Shown here: piece after piece, positions 44,330 through 54,750 of the stretch
Layout: the number at the start of each line of letters is the position of its first letter
How positions within the stretch are numbered: position 1 is the first letter of the stretch
DNA from: Marinilabiliaceae bacterium
Lineage (GTDB): Bacteria; Bacteroidota; Bacteroidia; Bacteroidales; Marinilabiliaceae
Direction: 5' to 3'
DNA: 64,000 nucleotides
Assembly (NCBI GenBank): GCA_016933045.1
Contig: JAFGBR010000018.1
Coordinates: 1-64,000 of the forward strand
Notes under the pieces: generated by a model
The model's input: only the letters and a program-made list of their open reading frames with translations
Databases searched by the model: none
Told to the model about the DNA's origin: nothing
Made by a program: the position numbers and the translations under genes

Positions 44330-47300
44330 ATGAAACTAACTTCTATTAAATCAAACTTTTCAAAATTATTATCCTCAAAAACCTTAAAATTAATTGTTTT
44401 TGCAAAACTTATCAAACTTGTTATCGCAGCAACATTTTTATTGTGGTTTAACAATTCATGTACTTCAAAAAAAGAGACAAAACAAGAGATTATTTACAAT
44501 GCAAAAATTTCGGCTTTTACTTCGGGAATTGTTTCCAGCCAATCTGTTATTCGCGTTGAATTCTCATCACCTGTTGCCAGTGCCGAACCCGGTATGCCTG
44601 CCGATAAAGGTATTTTAAAAACATCGCCCGGTATTGATGGTGATTTAATATGGGACGACAAACAGACCTTAATATTTCAACCGGCAGAAAGATTAAAGTC
44701 GGGAAAAGAATATATTGTTAAAATCGATTTACCATCGCTTTTTAACGATGAAAAAGAAAACTTTGAGTTTAACTTTCAAGTTATTCAACAGTTATTTCGA
44801 TATGAAGCCGGTACTATAAGACCCGAAAATATGGAAGATCTGAGTCAGAATTCATATTCGGGAACTTTATTTTTTGCCGATTACGAAGAGTTAGAAAAAA
44901 TTGAAAAAATAATTACCGTTACACAAAAAGGCGAAAAACTGCCATTAGAATGGGACCATTCAAACGAAACACATTCACACAGTTTTAAAGCCAAAGGTGT
45001 TATTCGAGGAGAGTCGGCCAATCAAATAATTGTTTCATGGGATGGCGATGTTATAGATGTAGATATGAAAGGCTCTGAAACTGTTAATATTCCTTCAATA
45101 AAAGATTTCAGCATTTTAGATGTAAAAACAATAAAATATCCCTCCAGTCAGGTGATTATCACCTTTTCCGATCCACTATTAAAAAACCAGTTACTTAACG
45201 GACTAATAACAATAAACAAGCAATCAAACCTTAAATATCAAATTGATGCCAATAATATAATTGTATATCCTCCAAGCGGATTACTTGGCACAATGGAACT
45301 AAAGATATTCCCGGGTATTAAAAATATTCTGGGTTTTGAATACGAAAATCAGGCATCATATAATATTCATTTCGAAATTCATAAACCCGAAATTAAATTT
45401 ATTGGCAAAGGTACTATACTCCCCAATTCTCAAGGCCTCATATTACCTTTTAAAGCTGTTAGTTTACGAGCTGTTGAGGTAAGTATAATTAAAATATTTG
45501 AAAATAACATTGCTAGTTTTCTTCAAGTTAATCATCTCGATGGTAACGAACAACTCCGTAGGGCCGGTATGCTAATAAAGAAAAAAACAATTCTTCTCGA
45601 TACCGATAAAACACTTGACCTAAGTAACTGGAATACCTTTTCAATTGATCTGGCCTCAATAATAAATCCCGATCCCGGAGCTATATATCGTGTTGAATTA
45701 AACATGCATCCTAACTACTCGATATACCCTTGCCAAAATGGTAATATAAATACAAATGAACCAATTGAAGACAATGGAATAACTGAAGATGATATTGCTT
45801 ACTGGGATCAACCCTATGTTAATAATAGCAGTAGCTGGGATAATCAGGAAAACTATTATTATTCTGGCTGGAATTCGGTCGATAACCCTTGTTATGTAGA
45901 ATATTATAAAAACAAAAAAATAAGCCGTAATATTCTTTCATCTGACATAGGAATTATTGTTAAAGGCGGAAATGATAAAAAATATACTGTCGCAACCAGC
46001 GAATTATCAACATCTAATATTATGAGTGATGTTGATATTGAAATATTAAGTTATCAAAACCAGATTATTGGAAAAGGAAAAACCGGCAGCGACGGTTTAA
46101 CATCTATCGATGTTAAACAAAAACCATATTTACTAATTGCAAAAAAAGGAAGTCAGAGAGGATATTTACGGTTAAATGATGGTTCTGCTTTGTCAGTAAG
46201 CCGTTTTGACGTTTCAGGACAAACGATAAAAGAAGGTTTAAAGGGTTATATTTATGGCGACAGAGGCGTTTGGCGACCAGGGGATACCCTCTTCATATCA
46301 TTCATGCTTGAGGATAAATTACAATCACTACCTCAAAACCATCCTATTATTTTTGAGTTAATTAACCCTTATGGCCAAATTCACTCACGTCAAATGGCCA
46401 GTTTAAATAATTCAGGTTTATATTCATTTCGTACTGTTACAAGTGAATCATCGCCAACCGGCAATTGGGGTGCTGTAATTCAGGTTGGGGGTGCTATGTT
46501 CGAAAAATCATTACGCATTGAAACTATCAAACCTAACCGTTTAAAAATTGAATTTGATTTTAATCAGCCTGTTATTAAAAAAGGCGATGAAGTCACTGCC
46601 AAATTAAAATCGAAATGGTTACACGGAGCCATTGCAAAAAATTTAGCAGCTGACATAAGGGTTACCCTTAACCAGGATAAAACATCATTTAAAAATTACC
46701 CCGATTATATATTTGACGATCCAAGCATTCATTTCGACCCCGAAGAGATGTTCCTTTTCGATGGTAAATTAAACGAAGAGGGCATTGCCGATGTAACTGT
46801 AAGACTGGAAACATCAAATAATGCCCCGGGAATGCTTAAAGCCAGTTTTTTAACACGTGTATACGAAGAGAGTGGCGATTTTAGCGTAGACCGTTTCACA
46901 ATTCCTTATGCCTCATACGAAACATTTGTTGGAATAAAAACACCCAAAGGTGACAAACGAGGAATGCTATTAACAGATACAACACATACAGTTAGTGTTG
47001 TTACCGTTAATGGAGATGGAAAACCAGTTACATCAACCGATTTAATATACCGTATTTACAAAGTGAACTGGCGTTGGTGGTGGGAATCATCAGATGATGA
47101 CTTAGCGCGATACATGGGAAGTACCAATAGAAACCTTGTTTCATCTGGTAAAATAAACTGTTTAAACGGCAAAGGATCATTCAAATTCAATATAAAATAT
47201 CCCTCATGGGGTCGATACCTGATATGGGTATCAGACGAAAATGGAGGTCACTCTGTTGGAAAAACTGTTTACGTCGATTGGCCGGGATGGGCATTAAAAC

Positions 47301-49951
47301 CAACCGATAACCCACAAGAGGCATCTATGTTAACATTTTCGGCTGATAAAGAAAAATATAGTGTTGGCGAGGAAGTAAAACTAACCTTCCCTTCGCCGGG
47401 TAGTGGTCGTGCACTTATAAGTCTCGAAACAGGTACTAAAGTTATAAAAGCATGGTGGGTTGAAACACAAAAAGGAGTCACAAATACAACATTTACAGCC
47501 ACTGAAGATATGACTCCAAATATTTATGCCAATATTACACTTATTCAACCTCATCAGCATAGCGATAATGATTTGCCAATACGTTTGTATGGTATTGCCC
47601 CAATTATGATTGAAAATCCACAAACTATACTATCTCCTGTATTAATTATGCCTGAAGAAATGCAGCCCGAGGAAGAAACAACAATACAGGTAAAGGAAGC
47701 CGGAAAAAATAAAATGACATACACTATTGCTGTTGTTGATGAAGGATTACTCGATTTAACCCGATTCAAAACACCCAATCCATGGCATTCATTTTATGCT
47801 AAAGAAGCACTGGGAATAAAAACCTGGGATTTGTACAATTATGTTATGGGTGCTTATGGCGGTAAAATGGAACGTGCTTTTAGCCTCGGTGGCGATGACG
47901 AAATGTCTTCAAAACAAGGAGGTCAGAAAGTAAACAGGTTTAAGCCAATGGTAAAATTCTTTGGTCCGTTCATACTTGAAGGTGGAAAAACTGCTACCCA
48001 TAAATTTAAAGTGCCACTATACATAGGATCTGTTCGAACAATGGTTGTTGCTTGTAACAATGGAGCTTATGGATCGGCCGAAGCAACTACTCCTGTTCGC
48101 AAACCAGTTATGACACTGGCTACATTACCAAGAGTATTAGGACCCGGAGAAAAAGTTAAATTACCGGTAACCGTATTTGCAATGACTAAAGATGTAAAAA
48201 CAGTTAATGTAAGTATTGAAGTTGAAGGCCCAATAAAAATTGAAGGGTTAAACAAAACAAAAGTAAATTTCGATTCTCCCGGCGACCAAATTGTAACTTT
48301 CGATTTAAGTGTAAATGAAGCCATTGGAAAAGGGAAAATAAAAATAATTGCCAAAGCCGGAAAAAACATCGCCCGCGATGAAATTGAAGTTGCAATTCGA
48401 AATCCAAACCCCCCGGTATCATCAACCGTTGAAAGTGTTATTAAGGCAAATGAAACAGCAAATATCGATTATGTTTTACCCGGAATTGTAGGTACCAACA
48501 ACGCAGTTGTTGAAATATCAAGCATACCTCCAATCGATTTCGGACGACGACTTGAATACCTAATAAAATACCCACACGGTTGTATAGAACAAACAACATC
48601 AGCTGTATTTCCTCAACTATTTTTAGCCGATGTTGTTGAACTGAGAGCCGAAACTCGTGAGAAAACCGATCATAATATTCGCAAAGCCATATACAAACTA
48701 AAACAATTTGTATTACCCGATGGGGGCTTCTCATACTGGCCCAATCAATCCGAACCAAATGAATGGGGAACCAGTTATGGAGGTCATTTCCTGCTCGAAG
48801 CAGAAAAGAAAGGATACACACCTCCTATTGGCTGGAAAAAGAAATGGATTAAATATCAAAAACAAGCATCACGACGATGGACAAATGGAAATTCAACTAA
48901 TTATCATAGTTCTCACAAAATGTTGGATCAGGCATATCGCTTGTACACATTAGCTTTAGCCGGTGAACCCGATATGAGTGCAATGAATCGCTTACGAAAT
49001 GAGCCTAAACTAACTGTTTATGCAAAATGGCGTTTAGCGGCAGCTTATACGCTAGCAGGACAAAGCAATGTAGCAATGAAAATAATTGAAAATCTGCCAA
49101 ATAACGAGGAGATACCTGATAATTATTACGATTATACATTTGGCTCAGATGCCAGAAATACAGCAATGATTATTGAAACACTATCATTACTTGGCAAATA
49201 CGAAATGGCTATGCCTTTGATATCTGATCTATCAAAAATGATGTCATCAGAAAAATGGATGAGTACCCAAACAACTGCATACTCTCTTTTAGCTATAAGC
49301 AAATTTTTAAATGCCAATTCAAGCAAAGAAAAGGGAATGCAATTTAGCTGGTCACACAATGGAAAAGAAATTGGATCATATAATACCATTCTGTCAATAT
49401 ATCAGGATAGCATCATATTAACCAATAAAAAAGATGGAACAGTTTCAATTACTAACAAATCGAATAAAATCATATACGCAAGAGTAGCCATGCGAGGAAC
49501 TCCTGCTGTTGGAGAAGAAACAACTACCTCATCGAACCTGAAATTAACAGTTGAATATCTTGATATGAACGGTCATCCGGTTAATGATATATCAAAATTG
49601 GAACAAGGAACAGATTTTATGGCATCAATAATTATAACTCATACCGGTATTTTATCCGACTACAAAAACCTGGTTCTTTCGCAAATATTCCCATCAGGCT
49701 GGGAGATAAGAAACACACGTCTCGAAAATATTCAATCGGCATACGAAACTAATCAAGCCGATTATCGCGATATTAGAGACGACCGTGTTTACTCCTATTT
49801 CGACCTGAAAAAAAGTAAAAGTATCAAGTTGGTTGTTTTATTAAATGCAGCTTATAAAGGAACCTATTATTTACCGGCTGTTTCGTGCGAAGCTCAGTAC
49901 GACAATTCGATAAACGCAAGTGTGCCGGGCAAATGGGTAACTGTTGAATAA
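44330..49951 (+). CDS. bacterial alpha-2-macroglobulin family lipoprotein
   Basis: An 1873-residue protein with a hydrophobic N-terminal helix (about residues 22-41) ending in FNNSC, a lipobox. It then carries MG-type beta domains, the MG2 feature GYIYGDRGVWRPGDTLFISF (about 637-656), an A2M segment RTMVVACNNGAYGSAE, and the thioester motif HGCIEQTTS with Cys1418 and Gln1421. A C-terminal alpha-helical toroid follows (LPDGGFSYWPNQSEPNEWGT). Such proteins trap and covalently bind attacking proteases at the cell surface or in the periplasm. The usual partner pbpC is absent; the next gene is a GH30 enzyme. The intact CxEQ motif suggests an active thioester. Confidence 0.93.
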   Translation: MKLTSIKSNFSKLLSSKTLKLIVFAKLIKLVIAATFLLWFNNSCTSKKETKQEIIYNAKISAFTSGIVSSQSVIRVEFSSPVASAEPGMPADKGILKTSPGIDGDLIWDDKQTLIFQPAERLKSGKEYIVKIDLPSLFNDEKENFEFNFQVIQQLFRYEAGTIRPENMEDLSQNSYSGTLFFADYEELEKIEKIITVTQKGEKLPLEWDHSNETHSHSFKAKGVIRGESANQIIVSWDGDVIDVDMKGSETVNIPSIKDFSILDVKTIKYPSSQVIITFSDPLLKNQLLNGLITINKQSNLKYQIDANNIIVYPPSGLLGTMELKIFPGIKNILGFEYENQASYNIHFEIHKPEIKFIGKGTILPNSQGLILPFKAVSLRAVEVSIIKIFENNIASFLQVNHLDGNEQLRRAGMLIKKKTILLDTDKTLDLSNWNTFSIDLASIINPDPGAIYRVELNMHPNYSIYPCQNGNINTNEPIEDNGITEDDIAYWDQPYVNNSSSWDNQENYYYSGWNSVDNPCYVEYYKNKKISRNILSSDIGIIVKGGNDKKYTVATSELSTSNIMSDVDIEILSYQNQIIGKGKTGSDGLTSIDVKQKPYLLIAKKGSQRGYLRLNDGSALSVSRFDVSGQTIKEGLKGYIYGDRGVWRPGDTLFISFMLEDKLQSLPQNHPIIFELINPYGQIHSRQMASLNNSGLYSFRTVTSESSPTGNWGAVIQVGGAMFEKSLRIETIKPNRLKIEFDFNQPVIKKGDEVTAKLKSKWLHGAIAKNLAADIRVTLNQDKTSFKNYPDYIFDDPSIHFDPEEMFLFDGKLNEEGIADVTVRLETSNNAPGMLKASFLTRVYEESGDFSVDRFTIPYASYETFVGIKTPKGDKRGMLLTDTTHTVSVVTVNGDGKPVTSTDLIYRIYKVNWRWWWESSDDDLARYMGSTNRNLVSSGKINCLNGKGSFKFNIKYPSWGRYLIWVSDENGGHSVGKTVYVDWPGWALKPTDNPQEASMLTFSADKEKYSVGEEVKLTFPSPGSGRALISLETGTKVIKAWWVETQKGVTNTTFTATEDMTPNIYANITLIQPHQHSDNDLPIRLYGIAPIMIENPQTILSPVLIMPEEMQPEEETTIQVKEAGKNKMTYTIAVVDEGLLDLTRFKTPNPWHSFYAKEALGIKTWDLYNYVMGAYGGKMERAFSLGGDDEMSSKQGGQKVNRFKPMVKFFGPFILEGGKTATHKFKVPLYIGSVRTMVVACNNGAYGSAEATTPVRKPVMTLATLPRVLGPGEKVKLPVTVFAMTKDVKTVNVSIEVEGPIKIEGLNKTKVNFDSPGDQIVTFDLSVNEAIGKGKIKIIAKAGKNIARDEIEVAIRNPNPPVSSTVESVIKANETANIDYVLPGIVGTNNAVVEISSIPPIDFGRRLEYLIKYPHGCIEQTTSAVFPQLFLADVVELRAETREKTDHNIRKAIYKLKQFVLPDGGFSYWPNQSEPNEWGTSYGGHFLLEAEKKGYTPPIGWKKKWIKYQKQASRRWTNGNSTNYHSSHKMLDQAYRLYTLALAGEPDMSAMNRLRNEPKLTVYAKWRLAAAYTLAGQSNVAMKIIENLPNNEEIPDNYYDYTFGSDARNTAMIIETLSLLGKYEMAMPLISDLSKMMSSEKWMSTQTTAYSLLAISKFLNANSSKEKGMQFSWSHNGKEIGSYNTILSIYQDSIILTNKKDGTVSITNKSNKIIYARVAMRGTPAVGEETTTSSNLKLTVEYLDMNGHPVNDISKLEQGTDFMASIIITHTGILSDYKNLVLSQIFPSGWEIRNTRLENIQSAYETNQADYRDIRDDRVYSYFDLKKSKSIKLVVLLNAAYKGTYYLPAVSCEAQYDNSINASVPGKWVTVE

Positions 49952-49964
49952 ATAAAAATTAAAT

Positions 49965-52526
49965 ATGAATTTTCGTTCTATTTTTCTTTTTTCAATTGTA
50001 CTGTTTTATACTCTTTCTACAATTATTTGCCAGTCGCAAATTGTAGAACCGGAAACAGATACTGACTATTATCTGATTCATTCCAGTGGAAATGTTATCG
50101 AAGAAAGCTTCGATAGCCGTGCAATAATTGGAGAGTTATCGGGAACAAATAACCAATATGTTCAATTTGTTCCCGATGGTTTTGGTTATTATTGGATAAA
50201 AATAGCTGATCAACAAAAATATATGGCTCTTAACGGTAGCTGGAATACCTATTTTATTACCGATTCCACAACCGATGACTCAAAATACAGTTTCGAAAAA
50301 GTATCCTCATCTTTTATCCGTTTAAAATGTAAAGCCAACGGTAAATACCTGGGAACCGACAATACAACAAACGGATCTTATGTATATTCCGATAAAAGCG
50401 GTTCCGACAGTAAACATTATTGGTATATTTCTGAACAATATACCGAGGCTCCGGTCGATACCATGATATACCTTATTAATCCGGCTGCAAAATACAATAA
50501 TGCGTTTGAAGGATGGGGTGTTTCATTATGTTGGTGGGCCAATATGTGTGGCAAATGGAACGATGAAAAAATAAACGAAATAACCAACTGGCTTGCTAGT
50601 GCCGATAACCTCAATTACAACATATTTCGTTACAATATTGGAGGTGGCGATGATCCATTAAACCGCAACTGCACTCCTCATCACATGGCAAATGGCAAAG
50701 GGTTGCGTGCTGAAATGGAAGGTTTTAAAGACTCAATTAATGCTGATTATAACTGGACACGCGACTCCGCACAGCGAAAAATAATGTTAAAAATTAAAGA
50801 GAAACGACCTGATGCAATTTTTGAAGCATTCAGTAATTCGGCTCCTTATTATATGACTTATAGCGGATGCTGTGCCGGTAATATATCGGCAACCGAGGAT
50901 AATTTAAAACCTGAGTTTTACGATGAGTTTGCTCACTATTTGGTTGATGTGTGCAAATTTTACAAAGATTCATTTGGCATAGAGTTTAAAACTCTCGAAC
51001 CATTTAATGAACCGGTTACAAATTACTGGGCTGCAAACGGAGGACAGGAAGGATGTTATTTCAGCACACAATCTCAAATAAATTTTTTAAAACAATTATC
51101 TCCGGTTTTAAAAGCTTCAGGATTAAATACCATTATAGCAGCTTCAGATGAAACCAGTGCTGAACAATCAGTTACCGATTTTAAAGCATATATAACAGAC
51201 AGCATAGCTATTGACATTATTGGACAATGGAATACCCATACTTACTCGGCAACCAACCAAGCAAGAGCTAACCTAAGGGCACTTTCTACCGCCTATAACA
51301 AACCACTATGGATGAGTGAAGTAGGTGCCGGTGGTACAGGTATTAGCGGGAACTTAAATGTGGCTCAGAAATTAATGAACGACATTAGATATTTGCGCCC
51401 CGAAGCTTGGATTGACTGGCAGTATGTTGAAGAAAATAATGATCAATGGTGCCTGTTACAAGGCGATTTTAATGCACAAACCTATCAAAGAGTTAAAAAC
51501 TACTATATCCGGTATCAGTTTAGTCACTATATTAAAGCAGGTTCGCATTTCCTATCTGTCCCTAACGATCAAATGCTGGCAGCTTTAAGTGCAACAGGCG
51601 ATTCACTTATTATTGTGGTTTTAAATAATTCATCAATGCAAGTTTGTCATCAAATTGATTTATCCTTATTCAGTAAAATTGGTAATAATATTGATGCAAC
51701 AATAACATCTGAAACAACAAACAATGCAACATTTTCAGATTACAATTATTCAAATTCTCAATTATCAATAAACTTACCCGGATATAGTATCGCTACATTG
51801 GTTTTATCGGGAGTAGAAGAAAATAACATTAATAACGAATTAAAAACTGATATCCCCTATTTAATACTATCACGAACAGCTAATTTAGTAATGCAGACAA
51901 CCAATGGCTCTGTTTTTCTTAATAATTTTCAATATGGCGATTCGACCCAGTTATGGAAATTAACGTCATCTGGAAATGAATATGTGATAAAAAATCTGGC
52001 AGGCGATTATTTAACCGATGACGATTCATATTTTGCTGTTGGCTCATCGTTGATAAATCCATCAAATCAAGCATTTTCTATTACTAATATAGGCGACAAT
52101 AATTATAAAATTATATCAGAAATTAGTGGCAACGCACTTGATTTAGAAGGAAGTAATAATATTGCCGGTACAAAAATTGGTCTTTATGCTTATGGAAACA
52201 GTCCGGCAGCAAGTCATCGCCAATGGATGTTTATGCTACCCCCGTTTATCATAGGTCAAAACGTTACGGATGGTATCAACGAATTATCAAAATCAGATGA
52301 CGTAAGTGGTGTTCGCATTATCGGCACAAATGGGGCAATCATTGTTTTACAAGCACCTGAATCTTCCAGTAGGATTACTATTTATAATCTTGAAGGTGTT
52401 CAATTGTTAAGCAAATGTGCAAAAGGGGTTTTTACAACTATTCCAATAAGTTCTGGCATCTTCCTTGTTAGATCAATTAATGAAGAAACAGGTAAGATAA
52501 TAACAAGTAAGATATTGATAAAGTGA
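49965..52526 (+). CDS. secreted GH30 glycoside hydrolase with two beta-trefoil domains and T9SS tail
   Basis: An 853-residue protein with a signal peptide ending near CQSQ (about residues 1-25). Residues ~30-160 form a beta-trefoil-like domain. The GH30 catalytic domain (about 165-620) has GWGVSLCWWANMCGKW, NIGGGDDP, acid/base Glu349 (LEPFNEPVTNYW) and nucleophile Glu452 (WMSEVGAGGTG), most like endo-beta-1,6-galactanases. A ricin-type trefoil follows at about 630-760, then a T9SS sorting domain (ITIYNLEGVQLLSK, SGIFLVRS). It should be secreted across the outer membrane to cleave beta-1,6-galactan or a related glucan. It follows the macroglobulin gene by 13 bases. There is no SusC/D pair nearby. 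Confidence 0.88.
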   Translation: MNFRSIFLFSIVLFYTLSTIICQSQIVEPETDTDYYLIHSSGNVIEESFDSRAIIGELSGTNNQYVQFVPDGFGYYWIKIADQQKYMALNGSWNTYFITDSTTDDSKYSFEKVSSSFIRLKCKANGKYLGTDNTTNGSYVYSDKSGSDSKHYWYISEQYTEAPVDTMIYLINPAAKYNNAFEGWGVSLCWWANMCGKWNDEKINEITNWLASADNLNYNIFRYNIGGGDDPLNRNCTPHHMANGKGLRAEMEGFKDSINADYNWTRDSAQRKIMLKIKEKRPDAIFEAFSNSAPYYMTYSGCCAGNISATEDNLKPEFYDEFAHYLVDVCKFYKDSFGIEFKTLEPFNEPVTNYWAANGGQEGCYFSTQSQINFLKQLSPVLKASGLNTIIAASDETSAEQSVTDFKAYITDSIAIDIIGQWNTHTYSATNQARANLRALSTAYNKPLWMSEVGAGGTGISGNLNVAQKLMNDIRYLRPEAWIDWQYVEENNDQWCLLQGDFNAQTYQRVKNYYIRYQFSHYIKAGSHFLSVPNDQMLAALSATGDSLIIVVLNNSSMQVCHQIDLSLFSKIGNNIDATITSETTNNATFSDYNYSNSQLSINLPGYSIATLVLSGVEENNINNELKTDIPYLILSRTANLVMQTTNGSVFLNNFQYGDSTQLWKLTSSGNEYVIKNLAGDYLTDDDSYFAVGSSLINPSNQAFSITNIGDNNYKIISEISGNALDLEGSNNIAGTKIGLYAYGNSPAASHRQWMFMLPPFIIGQNVTDGINELSKSDDVSGVRIIGTNGAIIVLQAPESSSRITIYNLEGVQLLSKCAKGVFTTIPISSGIFLVRSINEETGKIITSKILIK

Positions 52527-52697
52527 GTTTAAATTTCCTTCCAACAAAACTTATTTATTATTATATTAATGCTAAAAAACAAACAAAGCTTATCTGTATC
52601 AAGTAATTTAATATATCAAAATTATTACTTTATTGATTAATCGGATTCTATTAAATATTTTTCATATTTTAATTAATGTCATTTAGTTAACGTATTC

Positions 52698-52750
52698 TTA
52701 CACCGTTCACCCTTATCTTCCATAAAGGGTTCGGTGTGAATAGTTTAAAT
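52698..52750. terminator. hairpin between GH30 and HAD genes, probable terminator
   Basis: ACACCG (52700-52705) and CCCTT (52710-52714) pair with AAGGG (52725-52729) and CGGTGT (52732-52737), leaving an asymmetric internal bulge and a ten-base loop. A weak T-rich tail follows. It lies between the convergent GH30 and HAD genes; the rest of 52527-52825 shows no gene. Confidence 0.5.
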
Positions 52751-52825
52751 TTTTAGGGATGGAGAGGTAAGCGAAAGAGTTGCAAACTTCATTTTCATCT
52801 TAACAAAACGTCATTAATTAAAACA

Positions 52826-53472
52826 TTACCATTGAATACACTCAATTGGCGCATCGTCAAGAGTATTCGATATCCAATCGGCCTGCATTAACTTATCTTT
52901 TTCAAAAGATGTTGTTAATCCTAAACACATGCATCCTGCAGCTTTTGCTGCTTCAACACCACTAATAGCATCTTCAACAACCAGACATTCATCGGGTTTC
53001 AATCCAAGTTTTTTTGCAGCTAAAATAAAAATGTCGGGAAATGGTTTTTTGCGGTCAACCTCCAATCCGTTCACTGTTGCATCGAAAGTTTCTAATGATA
53101 ACCCAATATTACGCAGAGGTTCACATTCATTTTTATTTCATCGGCGCTGGTTGCTACTGCCAGCTTTAATTGTTTGTCTTTTGCCAGCTCAATAAATTTG
53201 AATACCCCGGGTAACGCCTTGAGATGGCCATCAACTATCTCTTCGTAAATGGAGTAGGTTTGTTTTTTAACTGATTCAATATCAATCTTAAAATTATATT
53301 TTTCAGCAACTCCTCCTAAATATGCATTTTCACCCTTGCCAACAAAAGGAGTAAAATCTTCGGGCTTCACCTTTAGCCCGTTTCTTTCGAACATTATTAC
53401 AGCTGCCTGGCAAATATAGGCTTCAGAGTCAACCAACACACCGTCCATGTCGAACAGGATTCCTTTTAACAT
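52826..53472 (-). pseudogene. HAD-family phosphatase (beta-phosphoglucomutase-like), frameshifted
   Basis: Two minus-strand frames make up one HAD protein. The 5' part (53092-53472) has the nucleophile motif LFDMDGVLVDSEAYI and continues through LKLAVATSADEIKMNVNL, then runs into a wrong-frame stop. The 3' part continues as RNIGLSLETFDATVNGLEV, KKPFPDIFILAAKKLGLKP and CLVVEDAISGVEAAKAAG (motifs III and IV). The frame switch is at 53115-53118, where AGAG on the plus strand (CTCT on the minus) looks like a duplicated dinucleotide; with one copy the frame is whole and about 215 residues long. It would act on a sugar phosphate. Real mutation or sequence error cannot be separated here. It lies three bases after a GT4 gene. 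Confidence 0.85.
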
Positions 53473-53475
53473 AGG

Positions 53476-54750
53476 TTAATTTTTCAACTTTCCTTCAAGT
53501 GCCTTCTGGTAAATTTCAATGTATTGTTTAGCCACTTTTGTTTCGGAATACGATTCAATAACATTTTCACGGGCATACATTCCCATCTCTTCGGCATCAT
53601 TAATAAATAATGTTTCATATATACCGGTTGAAAGACTAAGTGCATTACGTACTTCACTCAAATAACCCGATTTTTCGTGCTGAATCATTTCGGGAACACC
53701 ACCAATACGAAACCCAATAACAGGTGTGGCACATGCCATTGATTCCATTACCGTATTAGGCAAATTATCCTGCAACGATGGTAAAACATAAGCATCACAA
53801 GCATTATATATTTTTACCAGTGTCATCGGATTATTAACATACTTTAAAAAATGTGTTTTAAAAGGAAAAGGTAAATGATCTCCTTTCTTTAACTTACCAA
53901 AAACCACCAATTCAAGCTTATCATGTAGTACCGGAAAATTCTCATGTAATATCTCCAAAGCTTCAGCCAAATAACGAATTCCTTTTCGGGGATCATTCAA
54001 ATGCGCTGCTCCAAAAAGTAATAGTTTTTTATTCTTTGGTAAATCAAGAGAATCACGACAAAAATCTTTATCCATTGGCCGATAAAAATCTGTATCGATT
54101 GGATTGGGAATAATTGTACATGGGCGATTTCTAATTAACGAACTCTCAATGGCAAGCGATTTTAACCATTTGCTACAAGTTACCCATTGAATATTTGCAT
54201 TTTTGTAAAGAATCTTTTTCTTTTTATAAATCCTTGATGATAAATCTTTGGCATGAGGTTTCTTTAAAAAACGACAATAACCACATGATTCCAAAAACTC
54301 ATGACAACTACCATTATAATGACATCCGCCAGTAAAAGCCCACATATCATGTAAAGTCCAAACAATTGGTTTTCCTAAACCTATTAGTTTTTGTAATCCT
54401 TTTAATGATATAAAACCATCATTAATCCAATGAAGATGAATGATATCGGCCTCTTGAACCAATGGATGTGACGAAATATCCATTCCCGATTTCCCGGGAG
54501 AAAATGAAAACCGCTCAATAGCATTCTTTTCATACGGCAGAAAAAACAATCTGTCTTTTAAATATCTTATATAAGCAAATTGTTGCGATACATAACTCTT
54601 ATTTACAACTTCGACTAAAACACTATCCATTCCATCAGAAACCAATAGTTTAGCATCTACATTGTTATTATGCAAAGCAGCCGTTAAACGGTAAGCAGCT
54701 ACCGAAGCCCCACCAACCGAATCACTTTTATTTATTAAAACTACTTTCAT
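53476..54750 (-). CDS. family 4 glycosyltransferase
   Basis: A 424-residue GT-B enzyme. The N-terminal domain starts VVLINKSDSVGGASVAAYRLT. It has ADIIHLHWINDGFISL and a cysteine-rich TGGCHYNGSCHEFLESCGYC segment (C-x5-C-x6-C-x2-C, about residues 146-165) found in WcaC-like GT4 enzymes. The C-terminal domain has LLFGAAHLNDPRKGIRYL and the E-x7-E type motif VMESMACATPVIGFRIGGVPEMI. It transfers a sugar in surface polysaccharide synthesis; donor unknown. It is followed after three bases by the broken HAD gene, so both were probably co-transcribed. Confidence 0.9.
   Translation of the reverse strand: MKVVLINKSDSVGGASVAAYRLTAALHNNNVDAKLLVSDGMDSVLVEVVNKSYVSQQFAYIRYLKDRLFFLPYEKNAIERFSFSPGKSGMDISSHPLVQEADIIHLHWINDGFISLKGLQKLIGLGKPIVWTLHDMWAFTGGCHYNGSCHEFLESCGYCRFLKKPHAKDLSSRIYKKKKILYKNANIQWVTCSKWLKSLAIESSLIRNRPCTIIPNPIDTDFYRPMDKDFCRDSLDLPKNKKLLLFGAAHLNDPRKGIRYLAEALEILHENFPVLHDKLELVVFGKLKKGDHLPFPFKTHFLKYVNNPMTLVKIYNACDAYVLPSLQDNLPNTVMESMACATPVIGFRIGGVPEMIQHEKSGYLSEVRNALSLSTGIYETLFINDAEEMGMYARENVIESYSETKVAKQYIEIYQKALEGKLKN

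Noticed and set aside
47269-49389. Several antisense frames of 60-126 codons inside the macroglobulin gene, and similar ones in trpS, pseB, thiC and thiH
   Set aside because: All lie wholly within strongly conserved genes on the other strand and have no recognisable protein features. They are frame shadows.
49965-52526. Polysaccharide utilisation locus around the GH30 gene
   Set aside because: No SusC/SusD pair, no hybrid two-component or anti-sigma regulator and no further hydrolases are nearby.
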